DNA of 64,000 nt, taken from JAGOUA01 sp964428975 (GTDB lineage: Bacteria > Patescibacteriota > Patescibacteriia > 2-12-FULL-60-25). Each line of letters starts with the position of its first letter. Position 1 is the first letter of the stretch. Positions 16,084 through 24,185 of the stretch are shown here, in pieces. The notes under the pieces are model-generated. The model worked only from the letters and a program-made list of their open reading frames with translations. It was not told the origin of the DNA and made no database searches. The stretch covers positions 1 through 64,000 of the forward strand of contig CAYSAI010000005.1 of the NCBI GenBank assembly GCA_964428975.1, in the 5' to 3' direction. Made by a program: the position numbers and the translations under genes.

Positions 16084-16181
16084 TGGGCGTGATATATCCG
16101 ATGGGCGTGATAAATCACGCCCCTACGACGTAGGGGTTCGATTTATCGAACCTTTCTGCACATATCGAACCTTTCTGCACA
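16084..16181. repeat. Palindrome cluster and 19-bp tandem repeat
   Basis: A half copy of the GGGCGTGAT element is followed by a full copy (GGGCGTGAT-AA-ATCACGCCC, about 16107-16126) and CCTACGACGTAGGGG. Then come two tandem copies of a 19-base unit beginning TATCGAACC (16144-16162 and 16163-16181). No gene is visible; this is upstream of the 16247 gene. Confidence 0.6.
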
Positions 16182-16246
16182 TATCATGAGAGAAACACCT
16201 GTGGGAGCGCGTGACCCAAACAATCCCACGCGCGATGGAGACGACG

Positions 16247-16825
16247 ATGAATACCCAAACGACGAACAACGTGACCCAGACCCAGAAGACCGAGACCCGC
16301 GAGTTCACCCTCGGCGAGGCGCTGCAGTTCGCGAAGCGGATTCGCGGCGAGCACGCGGAGAAGTCGGCACGGGCGCGCGGCAGCGTCATGTACGTGGAGG
16401 GAGAGGAGGCGGTGAACCCGGCCTTCACCTTCGCGGAGGATGACGTCGCCGTCGAGCGAGCGGTGGAGAACGTGATCCGTTTGAAGACGGCGCTCGCCCT
16501 CGCGAACGCGCGCCTCCGGATCGAGTGGGATGGAGGGAAAATTCCCTTGACGGAGGCCGTGCTCCGTCAGCAGGAACTCAAGGGCGAGATCGTTCGCCTG
16601 AAGAGCCTGTCGATTCACGAACGTGACGAGAAGCGCCCAAGTAACCGTGTGGTGAACGGGGCTTACGTCGAGGTCGAGCTGGTGACCAAGCACCGCTCGC
16701 GCCTGTCCGAACGAGATCGGACGAACCGCGTGGAGGCGCTGCAGAAGCGCCTGGACTCCCTCATCGCGGCCGTGAACCGCATGAACGGACGTTCGACCAT
16801 CCGAGTGGAGCTCCTCACGGAGTGA
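16247..16825 (+). CDS. Hypothetical helical protein, GC-rich class
   Basis: A 192-residue protein. I chose the ATG at 16247, which has GGAG 6 bases upstream; in-frame starts at 16211 and 16235 do not. An inverted repeat (GCGCGTG...CACGCGC) precedes the ribosome-binding site. The sequence is almost entirely charged helix with heptad-like stretches, including FTLGEALQFAKRIRGEHAEK and VEALQKRLDSLIAAVNRMNG. The pattern of an LxxLIxxxNRxN end plus a LTEAVLRQQELKGEI segment is reminiscent of the DIP1984/septicolysin-like family, but the match by eye is weak. It is monocistronic, inside the accessory zone after tmRNA. Confidence 0.6.
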   Translation: MNTQTTNNVTQTQKTETREFTLGEALQFAKRIRGEHAEKSARARGSVMYVEGEEAVNPAFTFAEDDVAVERAVENVIRLKTALALANARLRIEWDGGKIPLTEAVLRQQELKGEIVRLKSLSIHERDEKRPSNRVVNGAYVEVELVTKHRSRLSERDRTNRVEALQKRLDSLIAAVNRMNGRSTIRVELLTE

Positions 16826-17192
16826 CCTTCGGATGGCCCACGGGGGCCACGGAACACCCTCTCCCGATTCCGGTCGGGAGGGGCCTAGGAGGACCGCGAA
16901 CGTGCGTGATTGGCTTCCTCGCCAGACCTCTGACTCAATCGCTCTTCGGGGCGTGCGACGACGAGAGAACGCGAGATTTCATCACAAAGATGAAGCCAAG
17001 CCCTCTCCTCCACAGGGAGAGGACTGGATCAAGACCCTGGCGCCGATACCGGTTTGCAGCGGTTAGCCATCAGAGCCACAAGCCCTGAGCGTGCAGCCCG
17101 AAGCCCAAAGGCCTTAGCCAGAAGCGCTTTTTCCAGCCATCACCGCGAACGCTTGACTCTCGCCCCCGACACCTGTCGGGGGTTTGTCTTTT
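16826..17192. other. Non-coding stretch between convergent units
   Basis: 367 bases. It contains two GC-rich palindromes (16852-16877 and 16995-17016) and repeated AGCCC/AAGCCC words around 17070-17110. It ends in a good plus-strand terminator (17163-17194). Frames here show no family resemblance and no ribosome-binding site, so no gene is called. A small RNA ending at the terminator is possible. Confidence 0.5.
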
Positions 17193-17194
17193 TT
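17163..17194 (+). terminator. Rho-independent terminator
   Basis: CCCCCGAC (17163-17170) and GTCGGGGG (17175-17182) form an 8-bp stem with loop ACCT, followed by TTTGTCTTTTTT. Oriented for plus-strand transcripts from the 16247 region. Confidence 0.8.
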
Positions 17195-18413
17195 ATGCGC
17201 GAACCATCTCATACACCTCTTCCATCGCGTCAAGATGTTTCTTCCACGTGCGTTCACGTTCGATGAAGGCGCGTCCACGAAGCCCCATCTCGCGGCGACG
17301 TACGAGGCTAGTTTGTTTCAGGCGTAAAAATCCTTCGTGCCATGCAATAGGATCATTCGGCGGAAGAAGCCATCCCGTTTTTCCTTCTTCGATAAGCTCT
17401 GGGTTTCCTCCCACGTTCGTTGCGAGACACGGAAGCCCTGCCGCCAGCCCCTCGAGCAGCGCGCCCGACGCGTTCTCACGCATTTTCGTCGCAAGCACGA
17501 TCGCTTCTGCTTTTATACGCATCTTCGCGAGCTCTTCCGGAGGCACGAACCCAAGAAAGCGCACGTGTGCCGCACCAAGCTCTTCGGCAAGAGCCTTCAA
17601 ACGCGCCTCTTCTGGACCACTTCCTGCAATCCACAGAGCAAGTTCCGGTACACGTACGATGCCGCGGATGAGCGTATCAACCCCTTTCTCTTCCGATAAA
17701 CGCCCCGTATAGAGCACGTATCCTCCCCCACCCGTCGCCATCTCTTGGGGAAGATCGGTCGGATTCGGAAGATACACCATCTTGCTACCAGGTTCGCCCC
17801 ATGCGATCATCGTTTTTTGCATGTAGCGTGACGGACAGAGAAACGCTTGCACCGTTTTTTCGTAGGCAGCCGTCGCTTTTGTGAGATGCATCTCGGTTGC
17901 TCCAAGGATATTCGCGAGCGTACTCGTCGAAAGACACTGGAATTTCACCGCTTGAAAATAGTTGCCGTTTTTACATCGATCACAATTCGCTCCTTGCGTA
18001 TACATCTTGTAGTTCGGACAGGCGAGTTTATGATCATGAAGCGTTTGTACACACGGGATTTTTCGTTCGCGAATCTCTCCCAAAATCGACGAGCTGAGGT
18101 GGTGATAGATATTATGTACATGCACGATGTCCGGCTTCACCGCATCGAGCATCGCAGAAAATTGTCGCTTCGCTTCGCGATTCCAAAGAAAGGCAAGACC
18201 TTTTTTCGCATCTTCCACGAATCCTTCAGAACGATCATACGCATGATACGCAGGAGAAAATTTCGCATCCTCTCCAAGCGATGTGCTCGCTTTTTGCGTG
18301 GAAAAGATGTGCACGTCATGCCCTTGAAGACGTTGCTTTTCGACAAGTTGATGCAGATACACTTCGGCACCACCATGAAAGTCGAAGAATTTATTCACGT
18401 GAAGAATGCGCAT
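17193..18413 (-). CDS. Glycosyltransferase, GT4 family (GT-B fold)
   Basis: A 406-residue cytoplasmic enzyme adding sugars to a lipid-linked glycan. The N-terminal acceptor domain begins MRILHVNKFFDFHGGAEVYLHQL. The C-terminal Rossmann domain has YVLYTGRLSEEKGVDTLIRG near residue 235 and the nucleotide-sugar EX7E-type region ENASGALLEGLAAGLPCLATNVGG near residue 320. A Cys-containing insert (HDHKLACPNYKMYTQGANCDRCKNG) is seen in a subgroup of these enzymes and may bind zinc. Its start overlaps the end of the next upstream gene by 23 bases, which indicates an operon with the 18391 and 19463 genes. Donor and acceptor sugars cannot be told. Confidence 0.88.
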   Translation of the reverse strand: MRILHVNKFFDFHGGAEVYLHQLVEKQRLQGHDVHIFSTQKASTSLGEDAKFSPAYHAYDRSEGFVEDAKKGLAFLWNREAKRQFSAMLDAVKPDIVHVHNIYHHLSSSILGEIRERKIPCVQTLHDHKLACPNYKMYTQGANCDRCKNGNYFQAVKFQCLSTSTLANILGATEMHLTKATAAYEKTVQAFLCPSRYMQKTMIAWGEPGSKMVYLPNPTDLPQEMATGGGGYVLYTGRLSEEKGVDTLIRGIVRVPELALWIAGSGPEEARLKALAEELGAAHVRFLGFVPPEELAKMRIKAEAIVLATKMRENASGALLEGLAAGLPCLATNVGGNPELIEEGKTGWLLPPNDPIAWHEGFLRLKQTSLVRRREMGLRGRAFIERERTWKKHLDAMEEVYEMVRA

Positions 18414-19470
18414 AGAAAAGAGTTTTTTCGTAGAGTTCGACGTACGCGTCTACCATGCGCTCAACATCGCCAAATGCGCACACCTGTTCGTACGCGTGCC
18501 ACGCCTGTTTTTGCATGCGCGATGGATCGTAGAGAGCGCTTTCAAGCGCTTCTGTCCACGCAGAAATGTCATCGGGTATGAGACAGGCGGACGTCTCATC
18601 AAGCCACTCACGAAAGGCCGGGCGATCACTGAGGAGGAGCGGAACGCCGCTTGCCGCAGCCTCCATCACGACAATCCCCTGCCCCTCCCACGCCGAGGGA
18701 AGCGCGAAGAGATCCGCACGCGCAAACACAGAACGTACGTCGGACACCACTCCACGAAACGCGACACGTGGACGAATGCCGAGCGTATCGGCGAGCGCCT
18801 CAAGCGTGCCTCGAAGCGGGCCATCTCCCACTATCTCGAGACGCCACGGCGTATGAATAGGCGCAAGCGCGCGCAAGAGCCACTCATGTCGCTTTTGCGG
18901 AACGAGACGTCCAACGGATACGATGAGCGGAGTATCTTGATAGGTAAGCTTCGTACGAGGGGTGAAACGCGCGAGATCGATCCCGTTCGGAATGACGTTC
19001 AAACGCGTATTTTTTAAACCGTTTTCCTGCCAAAACTCCTGCACAGCACGCGAGACACACGCGAGGCCTTGCACACGATTCCACGTCCATACATGCAAAC
19101 GTTGTTTCATCCACGATTCGTCACGATCATCGTTATGGATCGTCGAAACCCATGCGTGCCCTTTGCGCGAAGCGAGGTAGCCAAACCAATGGTCCGCACC
19201 GAGATGCGTATGCACGATCGCATCCGACGTGAGTTCCGCGAGCATCTGCCGTGTAAACAGCATCGTTGCTCGACGATCGTGCGTACGCGGCGCGATAGAA
19301 AGCTCGATACCACTTGCACGCACCTCTTCTTCAAGATCTCCCCCACCTCCAAGCGCGACAATACGAGGAATATACCCACGCTTCGGCAAACGTCGCGCGA
19401 GATCAACCACCATACGCTCGGCGCCTCCACGACCAAGCGTCCAGAGCGCAAGAACAACGTGTCTAGACAT
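18391..19470 (-). CDS. Glycosyltransferase, GT4 family
   Basis: A 359-residue GT-B enzyme. The N-terminal GRGGAERMVVDLARRLPKRGY is a typical glycine-rich acceptor-domain loop. IVSVGRLVPQKRHEWLLRAL (near residue 185) opens the donor domain. SAWEGQGIVVMEAAASGVPLLLS holds the conserved EX7E acid pair. It overlaps the ligase-like gene by 8 bases and its downstream neighbour by 23, so all three are probably translated from one mRNA. Likely role: assembly of a surface polysaccharide. Confidence 0.88.
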   Translation of the reverse strand: MSRHVVLALWTLGRGGAERMVVDLARRLPKRGYIPRIVALGGGGDLEEEVRASGIELSIAPRTHDRRATMLFTRQMLAELTSDAIVHTHLGADHWFGYLASRKGHAWVSTIHNDDRDESWMKQRLHVWTWNRVQGLACVSRAVQEFWQENGLKNTRLNVIPNGIDLARFTPRTKLTYQDTPLIVSVGRLVPQKRHEWLLRALAPIHTPWRLEIVGDGPLRGTLEALADTLGIRPRVAFRGVVSDVRSVFARADLFALPSAWEGQGIVVMEAAASGVPLLLSDRPAFREWLDETSACLIPDDISAWTEALESALYDPSRMQKQAWHAYEQVCAFGDVERMVDAYVELYEKTLFYAHSSRE

Positions 19471-20863
19471 ATTTCGACCGTTTCATCATCGCCATCGCGG
19501 CAAACACAAGTCCTATAGGTAACCACAGTTTTGCGGTCCAGTACGTCGTATTAAAGAGTTGGTACGTCCACGCGCCGGTCGCACCGATCGCCGCAAATAC
19601 AAGCCCCTGCCCCATACGGTGGGTATATCCCACCTCGCGAATCGCTCGAAGAACAAGATGCGCGATCGTATACGAAAGAACGGCATAAGCAAGAAGCCCC
19701 ACGAGTCCCGTTTCGAGTGCGAGCTTGGGGATGATTCCATGCCCGTCCATCGCCCCGCCAAACAGCAGCTGATAGCTCCACGTTTCCCCAACGCGCGCAA
19801 CAAACGTGCCTGCGCCCATCCCAAATAATGGATGTCGTGAGAATCCATCCCACGCAATCCCTGCAAGCATCGCGCGCGCATCTGTTGATGATGCTACCTC
19901 GCTTCGCAGAGAAAACCATCCCATATAGCCAACCAATGGCAAGATACACAGCCAAAGACCTCGCCGAACTCTCTTCCAAAAGAGAGACAGATGCGATCGC
20001 CACACCGTCGCGCACGCAAGAAAAAGCTCGAGAGCCACGACAATCCACGCGGAACGTGCGAACGTCAAAAGAGCGACGATCATACACAGAAAAGCTGCCG
20101 CATAGAGCCACGAACGCAGCTTTTTCTCGTGCGTCCATGCAGCGAGTGCAAGCGCAAACGGCGCTGCCACGACGAGCCATTCTGCCAGCACGTTATGATT
20201 GACCCCAATCGGAAACACACCAAAAATCGCAAGCGGCCGCGCACGATGCAGGGCGAGGAGTGACCATTGTTCGTTCACGATGAGCGATACGAGCCCTTGC
20301 AGCGCGAAAAGCGATGCTCCTCCCACGAATACACCAAACGCAAGACGCACATCGCGCCATGAGCGCAACACCACGCTCGGCAAAGCGACATACGCGATAT
20401 ACGCAAACGCGACAGGACGAAACGTAAATTTGAAAACACCCAACGGATCAGGTTCCGCACGAGAAAACACGCTCGCGAGATGCGCTGCCACAAGTGCGGC
20501 ATAACTTCCAAGAAACGGGAAGCGCCTCCATGCAGAACGCCACTCGCCCGTGCGAATGAGCCACCAGCCAACGGCAAACACACCCGCAAACGCGACCACA
20601 TCAGATACGGGAAGATCAAGCGAACCCGCAAATAAGCGCTCGCCATAGGTGGTGTGCTTCAGGGAAATGGACCAAAGCCATCCGATGAGTGGCCCCGTCG
20701 CAAGCGTCAAAAACCCCATAAAACGTGGCGCATGCCAAGCAAGAAACACTCCACCCATCGCCATCACCACGGCGAGCATGAGCGGCAACGTTTGTGTGAG
20801 GAATCCACACGCGAGAATCATCACGAGGCAGAAAACAAAGAACAGGGAAAAACTTCGCTCCAT
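19463..20863 (-). CDS. O-antigen ligase / polymerase-like membrane protein
   Basis: A 466-residue polytopic protein with about 11-12 membrane helices. The large central loop between late helices contains SRHPLFGMGAGTFVARVG, followed by GHGIIPKLALETGLVGLLAY, the pattern of the Wzy/WaaL O-antigen ligase superfamily. Such proteins polymerise lipid-linked repeats or transfer them to a final acceptor on the outer face of the membrane. In a CPR cell the acceptor could be an S-layer glycoprotein or a lipid; unknown. It is the first gene of the three-gene glycan operon, driven by an extended -10 promoter 6 bases before its ATG. Confidence 0.85.
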   Translation of the reverse strand: MERSFSLFFVFCLVMILACGFLTQTLPLMLAVVMAMGGVFLAWHAPRFMGFLTLATGPLIGWLWSISLKHTTYGERLFAGSLDLPVSDVVAFAGVFAVGWWLIRTGEWRSAWRRFPFLGSYAALVAAHLASVFSRAEPDPLGVFKFTFRPVAFAYIAYVALPSVVLRSWRDVRLAFGVFVGGASLFALQGLVSLIVNEQWSLLALHRARPLAIFGVFPIGVNHNVLAEWLVVAAPFALALAAWTHEKKLRSWLYAAAFLCMIVALLTFARSAWIVVALELFLACATVWRSHLSLFWKRVRRGLWLCILPLVGYMGWFSLRSEVASSTDARAMLAGIAWDGFSRHPLFGMGAGTFVARVGETWSYQLLFGGAMDGHGIIPKLALETGLVGLLAYAVLSYTIAHLVLRAIREVGYTHRMGQGLVFAAIGATGAWTYQLFNTTYWTAKLWLPIGLVFAAMAMMKRSKYV

Positions 20864-20869
20864 GCGTAA

Positions 20870-20891
20870 AGAATAGCACGTATGCTATCCT
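20870..20891. promoter_or_regulatory. Back-to-back divergent promoters
   Basis: Minus-strand extended -10 TGCTATTCT (20870-20878) serves the ligase-like gene, 6 bases from its ATG. Plus-strand TGCTATCCT (20883-20891) serves the 20902 gene, 10 bases from its ATG. The two boxes lie head to head with 4 bases between them and form a near-palindrome. Confidence 0.65.
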
Positions 20892-20901
20892 GTCTCCATC
20901 T

Positions 20902-22119
20902 ATGTCTATTTCCAACGAAACCCATGGAGAAGAACACGCGGATATTCAAGAACAACGTGCGCACGATGAACAAGCTTCGCGTCCAGAACGTGTACGTTTT
21001 TTAGGTGAGCAAGTCAAGAAGCTTTTTTCTGGAGAAGAGCTCGCCCCACTTCGCGAACGTATCGAACGTTCGTTTAACGTCCCGCAATGGGGCGATTATC
21101 ATAACGAAGGCATGCCGATGGACACGCATTTGCTCGTGATTTTGAAAACCATCAAAGACGTGCGTGAGGGCGTGTTTCATAAAGATCTTCCGAAAGATAT
21201 GCATCCTCTCTTCCAAGATATCGTCATCCGCTACGGCGATGCGCTGAAACGCTATGTATTTTTGCACGACATCACAAAGGCTGACACGATTCGCTTGCAA
21301 CACACGCCCCTTGAAGGGGAAAAGAAAAGCGCGAAAGTATGGCAGGGAACGATCGAAGAGATGCGCGCAGAATACGACATCCCAGAAGAGGTCGCGACAA
21401 GCCCCGTAGATTTGCGAGCATGGTTTCTTGAAAATAACGTGAGCGGTGTTTCGTACTACCATGAAGAAATGGATGTGCCGATGACCGAACGCAAGACGAC
21501 TTCTTCAAAACACGGCAAGTCTGGTGCGGAAACGTTGCGTTCGATGGGATATGAGGGCGTCGCGCCTGCAGTGCTCCTCGCGATCGAAAATCATGAAGTG
21601 GCGTATTCTTTCAAGAAAATTAAGCCTGATACATACAGCGAGTACTTTTCGAGCATGTCAGAAGAGGAGCAAGCGCTTGCGCTCGTCGCGAGTTACGTCG
21701 ATACGATGGCATCGTTTCGTGAAAACGGCGCGCCCGATCTTGGAGACTATCAAAGCCTGCTTGGTTCCCGCAAAAACGCTCGAATCATTGCCGCCGTCAA
21801 AGCCGGCATGAGCACGATTCCCTCTCTCGAGGTGAAGAAGGTAGATACATTCATCAACGGACTGCGCAAATTGGAAGTACCGATCGATGCAACCGCGGAT
21901 CACCTTCTTGAACGTATGAAAAAAGAGTGTGCGGAAACTGTGTATGACATGAACTACTTTGAGCAAGAAATAGGGAAACTCCTTATCGCAGAAAAGCTCG
22001 TACAAGCCGAGGCGGATAAGCTTTGTGCGATGATGCGCGCAGGACAAGCGAAAGAGATCGGAAAAACGTTCGGACCACGTATCATGCAAATGATTAAGTC
22101 CGCGTTCAAAAGTACGTGA
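20902..22119 (+). CDS. HD-domain-like protein, larger form
   Basis: A 405-residue soluble protein. After a charged, disordered N-terminus (about 35 residues), histidine and aspartate motifs suggest an HD fold: GMPMDTHLLVILKTI near residue 72, KRYVFLHDITKADTI near residue 120, LLAIENHEVAYSF near residue 232, and ASYVDTMASF near residue 265. The spacing is close to HD phosphohydrolases, but the substrate is unknown. The C-terminal ~120 residues are helical. It diverges from the glycan operon with overlapping promoters. Paralogy with the smaller HD-like gene at 12603 is possible but weak. Confidence 0.65.
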   Translation: MSISNETHGEEHADIQEQRAHDEQASRPERVRFLGEQVKKLFSGEELAPLRERIERSFNVPQWGDYHNEGMPMDTHLLVILKTIKDVREGVFHKDLPKDMHPLFQDIVIRYGDALKRYVFLHDITKADTIRLQHTPLEGEKKSAKVWQGTIEEMRAEYDIPEEVATSPVDLRAWFLENNVSGVSYYHEEMDVPMTERKTTSSKHGKSGAETLRSMGYEGVAPAVLLAIENHEVAYSFKKIKPDTYSEYFSSMSEEEQALALVASYVDTMASFRENGAPDLGDYQSLLGSRKNARIIAAVKAGMSTIPSLEVKKVDTFINGLRKLEVPIDATADHLLERMKKECAETVYDMNYFEQEIGKLLIAEKLVQAEADKLCAMMRAGQAKEIGKTFGPRIMQMIKSAFKST

Positions 22120-22129
22120 GGATAAACTC

Positions 22130-22186
22130 TAGAAAAACAAAACGCTCGGTGGTCTCAATCTCCTAGACAGGAGAGAAACCACCGAG
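22130..22186 (-). terminator. Rho-independent terminator of the MopE-like gene
   Basis: CTCGGTGGT (22145-22153) and ACCACCGAG (22178-22186) form a 9-bp stem with an inner CTCCT/AGGAG stem. On the minus strand it is followed by CGTTTTGTTTTT. Confidence 0.8.
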
Positions 22187-22192
22187 GTCAGA

Positions 22193-23056
22193 TCACTCAT
22201 CCGTGAACCCGTCGCAGTCGTCGTCGACGCGATTGCCGGGAATTTCGGCGCGCGGGAGAAGCTCTCCCACGCACACACCCCACACCGTGCCGAGGCACGC
22301 CTGCGAGCCATGGCGACAGACGCCGACACCGAGCGTCGAACGCGGCCCCGTGTAGCAATCCTGCTGCGTGCCGATGATGCACACACATTGCCCGAAGGAC
22401 ACGTTATCGACCGTACCGTCGCAATTGTCGTCGCGTCCGTTGCAGGTCTCCGGCATGGGCAGTCCAGGAATGGCGCTGCACGCCCGGTTCCCGAACGCGT
22501 TCACCATCACAGACCCTTCGCGAAAACAGGATCCAAGCCCGACCGCACATCGCGTGCCCGGAGGGCCGAAGGTTCCCGCGTCCTGCGTGGGAGCGACTCC
22601 CGTATCCGCAGGAGGCGCGACCCCCGTGTCGAGGATGAGCGTTCCCGTATCGACGATGGGACGTCCCGTGTCCGTCGGCATCGCGAGCGGCACGTCGCGT
22701 GCGGGTGTTCCCGCATCCACGATGGGCTGTCCGATATCGACAGCAGGCTGCCCCGCATCGACCGGTGGCGTGAGCCCCTCGCACACCGTGCCGCGCGCGG
22801 GGCTGACGCATTGCCAGATTCCTCCCGCGCAGACGATATCGGAGTTCTGACACCGCCGGTCGCATCCGGTTCGGTAGAAGAACTCCTGCGTGAAACGGCA
22901 TACCGATCCGATGGTCGGGAGTTCTGACCCCACCATCGTTCCACCGTCCACCACGGCGGCATCCGCCCCCACTGTCCTCCCCCCATCCACCGGAACGAGT
23001 ACGAACTCGGGCGCGCAGGCCCCCACGAATACCATCAAGGCTAGGAAGCTGCGCAT
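22193..23056 (-). CDS. Putative lipoprotein with MopE-type metal-binding repeats
   Basis: A 287-residue GC-rich gene. The ATG at 23056 gives a lipoprotein signal: basic start, hydrophobic core, and lipobox VGAC with the lipidated Cys at residue 14. A mature N-terminal part with six or so cysteines (CRFTQEFFYRTGCDRRCQ) is followed by a Pro/Thr/Asp linker with repeated VDAG/VDTG-like units, then a Cys-rich end. Two acidic loops, CNGRDDNCDGTVDN and GNRVDDDCDGFTDE, match the putative metal-binding motif of MopE-like proteins common in Myxococcota. Likely an exported, disulphide-rich surface protein. The family association and composition suggest transfer from a myxobacterium-like source; that is inference. 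Confidence 0.8.
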   Translation of the reverse strand: MRSFLALMVFVGACAPEFVLVPVDGGRTVGADAAVVDGGTMVGSELPTIGSVCRFTQEFFYRTGCDRRCQNSDIVCAGGIWQCVSPARGTVCEGLTPPVDAGQPAVDIGQPIVDAGTPARDVPLAMPTDTGRPIVDTGTLILDTGVAPPADTGVAPTQDAGTFGPPGTRCAVGLGSCFREGSVMVNAFGNRACSAIPGLPMPETCNGRDDNCDGTVDNVSFGQCVCIIGTQQDCYTGPRSTLGVGVCRHGSQACLGTVWGVCVGELLPRAEIPGNRVDDDCDGFTDE

Positions 23057-23143
23057 AGCGCACTCTCTTTCTCCCCATTCAAGGGGTTTTTTCTTCTCAA
23101 CAAGCATTCGCCCTCTTCCACCATGGAGGAAAAGCGATGCCCA

Positions 23144-23172
23144 ATTGTACAGGAAACAACGTGTTTCGTCAA
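23144..23172 (-). promoter_or_regulatory. Promoter of the MopE-like lipoprotein gene
   Basis: Minus-strand TTGACG (23167-23172), 17-base spacer, TACAAT (23144-23149). The -35 box overlaps the end of the DedA gene. The leader is about 80 bases and carries a short CCCC/GGGG hairpin before the start. Confidence 0.75.
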
Positions 23173-23825
23173 CCCACATGACGCTCTTTGCGATAGCGTT
23201 GCCAATACGACCAAGCGATAATTCCCACGAGAGCTGCTAAAATAGCAAGAACAAGCCAAACATCGCGTCCTGAAACGCCACTCACCAACGATTGAAAGAC
23301 ATCAAAACCGAGAAATCCTGTCAAAAAGATCATTCCCCCTCGAACCGTATTCCCTGCGACCGTCGCCCAAAAAAACCGCTTAGCGTTCACCTTAATTGCT
23401 CCACACGCAAGCGAAACAGGAGCGCTTGGCAGAATCGGCAGACAACGAAGTGCGAAGATGGACCAAAATTCTTTCTGCGGACTGTTGCGAGAAAGCTTCT
23501 TCCCGATAGACTCGAGGCCTTCGTGTGTCAAACCAAGGTATTTGCCGAAACGAGGCACGAGACGATCTTCGAGCTTATCTGCAAGATAGTAGTAACCCAT
23601 AGTTGTGATGCTTTTCGCGAACGACGCAAGAAGCGAGAAGAAAACCACCGCCCAGAGACCGTACTCCTTCGCCTGTGCGAGCGACCCCCCTGTGAGCAGC
23701 ACGGCCTGCGACGGAATCGGCGAGATCACTTCTTCGATAACCTCTCCAAGAAAAACAAACCAGACGAGGTGTACATGCGTCGAAAGATCGATAATCCACG
23801 CTTCAATACCAGCAAGAGGGAGCAT
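23169..23825 (-). CDS. DedA-family membrane protein (VTT domain)
   Basis: A 218-residue inner-membrane protein with about five helices. VTT-domain hallmarks are EVISPIPSQAVLLTGGSLA near residue 32 and the conserved FALRCLPILPSAPVSLACGAIKV near residue 123, with its Arg and Pro-rich turn. DedA proteins act as flippases or transporters of polyprenyl-phosphate or phospholipids and help maintain membrane potential, which would fit the nearby glycan genes. Its stop overlaps the promoter of the MopE-like gene. The 25859 gene is another VTT-domain protein. Confidence 0.85.
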   Translation of the reverse strand: MLPLAGIEAWIIDLSTHVHLVWFVFLGEVIEEVISPIPSQAVLLTGGSLAQAKEYGLWAVVFFSLLASFAKSITTMGYYYLADKLEDRLVPRFGKYLGLTHEGLESIGKKLSRNSPQKEFWSIFALRCLPILPSAPVSLACGAIKVNAKRFFWATVAGNTVRGGMIFLTGFLGFDVFQSLVSGVSGRDVWLVLAILAALVGIIAWSYWQRYRKERHVG

Positions 23826-23897
23826 ATGCTACACACGGTACTGTATTTTTTCTTCTCTTGCCAGCACGCTTGCTCTTTGCTACGATTTTGCTCGCTT

Positions 23898-24045
23898 GGG
23901 TTGGTGGTGTAGCCCGCCCCGTCATACGACGGGGGAAGCGTTCACACGTCTCCCTGTCACGGAGAGCATAGACGAAGCAACGAGCAACCCCGTTGCTCGA
24001 AGCCGTCGAAGCCAGCGAGATGCAATCGAGCTGCGAGGGTTCGAA
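23898..24045 (+). pseudogene. Broken tRNA-Asp copy with two insertions
   Basis: Bases 23898-23916 match the 5' half of the intact tRNA-Asp at 24071. A 23-base hairpin insert (CCCCGTC-ATAC-GACGGGG plus GAAGC) interrupts the D-loop. The anticodon arm (TCTCC-CTGTCAC-GGAGA, 23949-23965, GTC) is perfect. About 69 bases then fill the variable loop, with a stem GAGCAAC/GTTGCTC. GAGGGTTCGAA (24035-24045) matches the T-arm, but the acceptor 3' strand CCAACCC is missing. It cannot fold as a normal tRNA, so I treat it as a degraded duplicate. Confidence 0.65.
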
Positions 24046-24070
24046 AACGTAGATAGACAGAACAATTCAT

Positions 24071-24148
24071 GGGTTGGTGGTGTAGCCCGGTTAACACGTC
24101 TCCCTGTCACGGAGAAGATCGAGGGTTCGAATCCCTTCCAACCCGCCA
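24071..24148 (+). tRNA. tRNA-Asp (GTC)
   Basis: Acceptor GGGTTGG (24071-24077) pairs with CCAACCC (24138-24144), and the discriminator G and CCA are encoded. The anticodon stem TCTCC/GGAGA encloses loop CTGTCAC with GTC at 24106-24108. The T-arm GAGGG-TTCGAAT-CCCTT is intact. The gene is followed 6 bases later by a strong terminator and preceded by a broken copy of itself. Confidence 0.95.
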
Positions 24149-24153
24149 TGTAT

Positions 24154-24185
24154 AAAAACGACCCAAGTGGTCGTTTTTGTTTTTA
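24154..24185 (+). terminator. Rho-independent terminator of tRNA-Asp
   Basis: AAAAACGACC (24154-24163) and GGTCGTTTTT (24169-24178) form a 10-bp stem with a 5-base loop, followed by GTTTTTAT. Confidence 0.85.

Noticed and set aside
15346..16181. CRISPR array from the repeated palindromes
   Set aside because: Copies are few, spacing is irregular, there are no unique spacers of constant size and no cas genes.
16184..16693. Minus-strand frame opposite the 16247 gene
   Set aside because: No ribosome-binding site; the plus-strand gene has one and a coherent helical product.
22310..22927. Long plus-strand frames opposite the MopE-like gene
   Set aside because: Shadows caused by high GC; the minus-strand product has a lipobox, Cys pairs and known acidic repeats.
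23922..24149. Minus-strand frame over the tRNA-Asp copies
   Set aside because: It is the complement of two tRNA-derived sequences and has no start signal.
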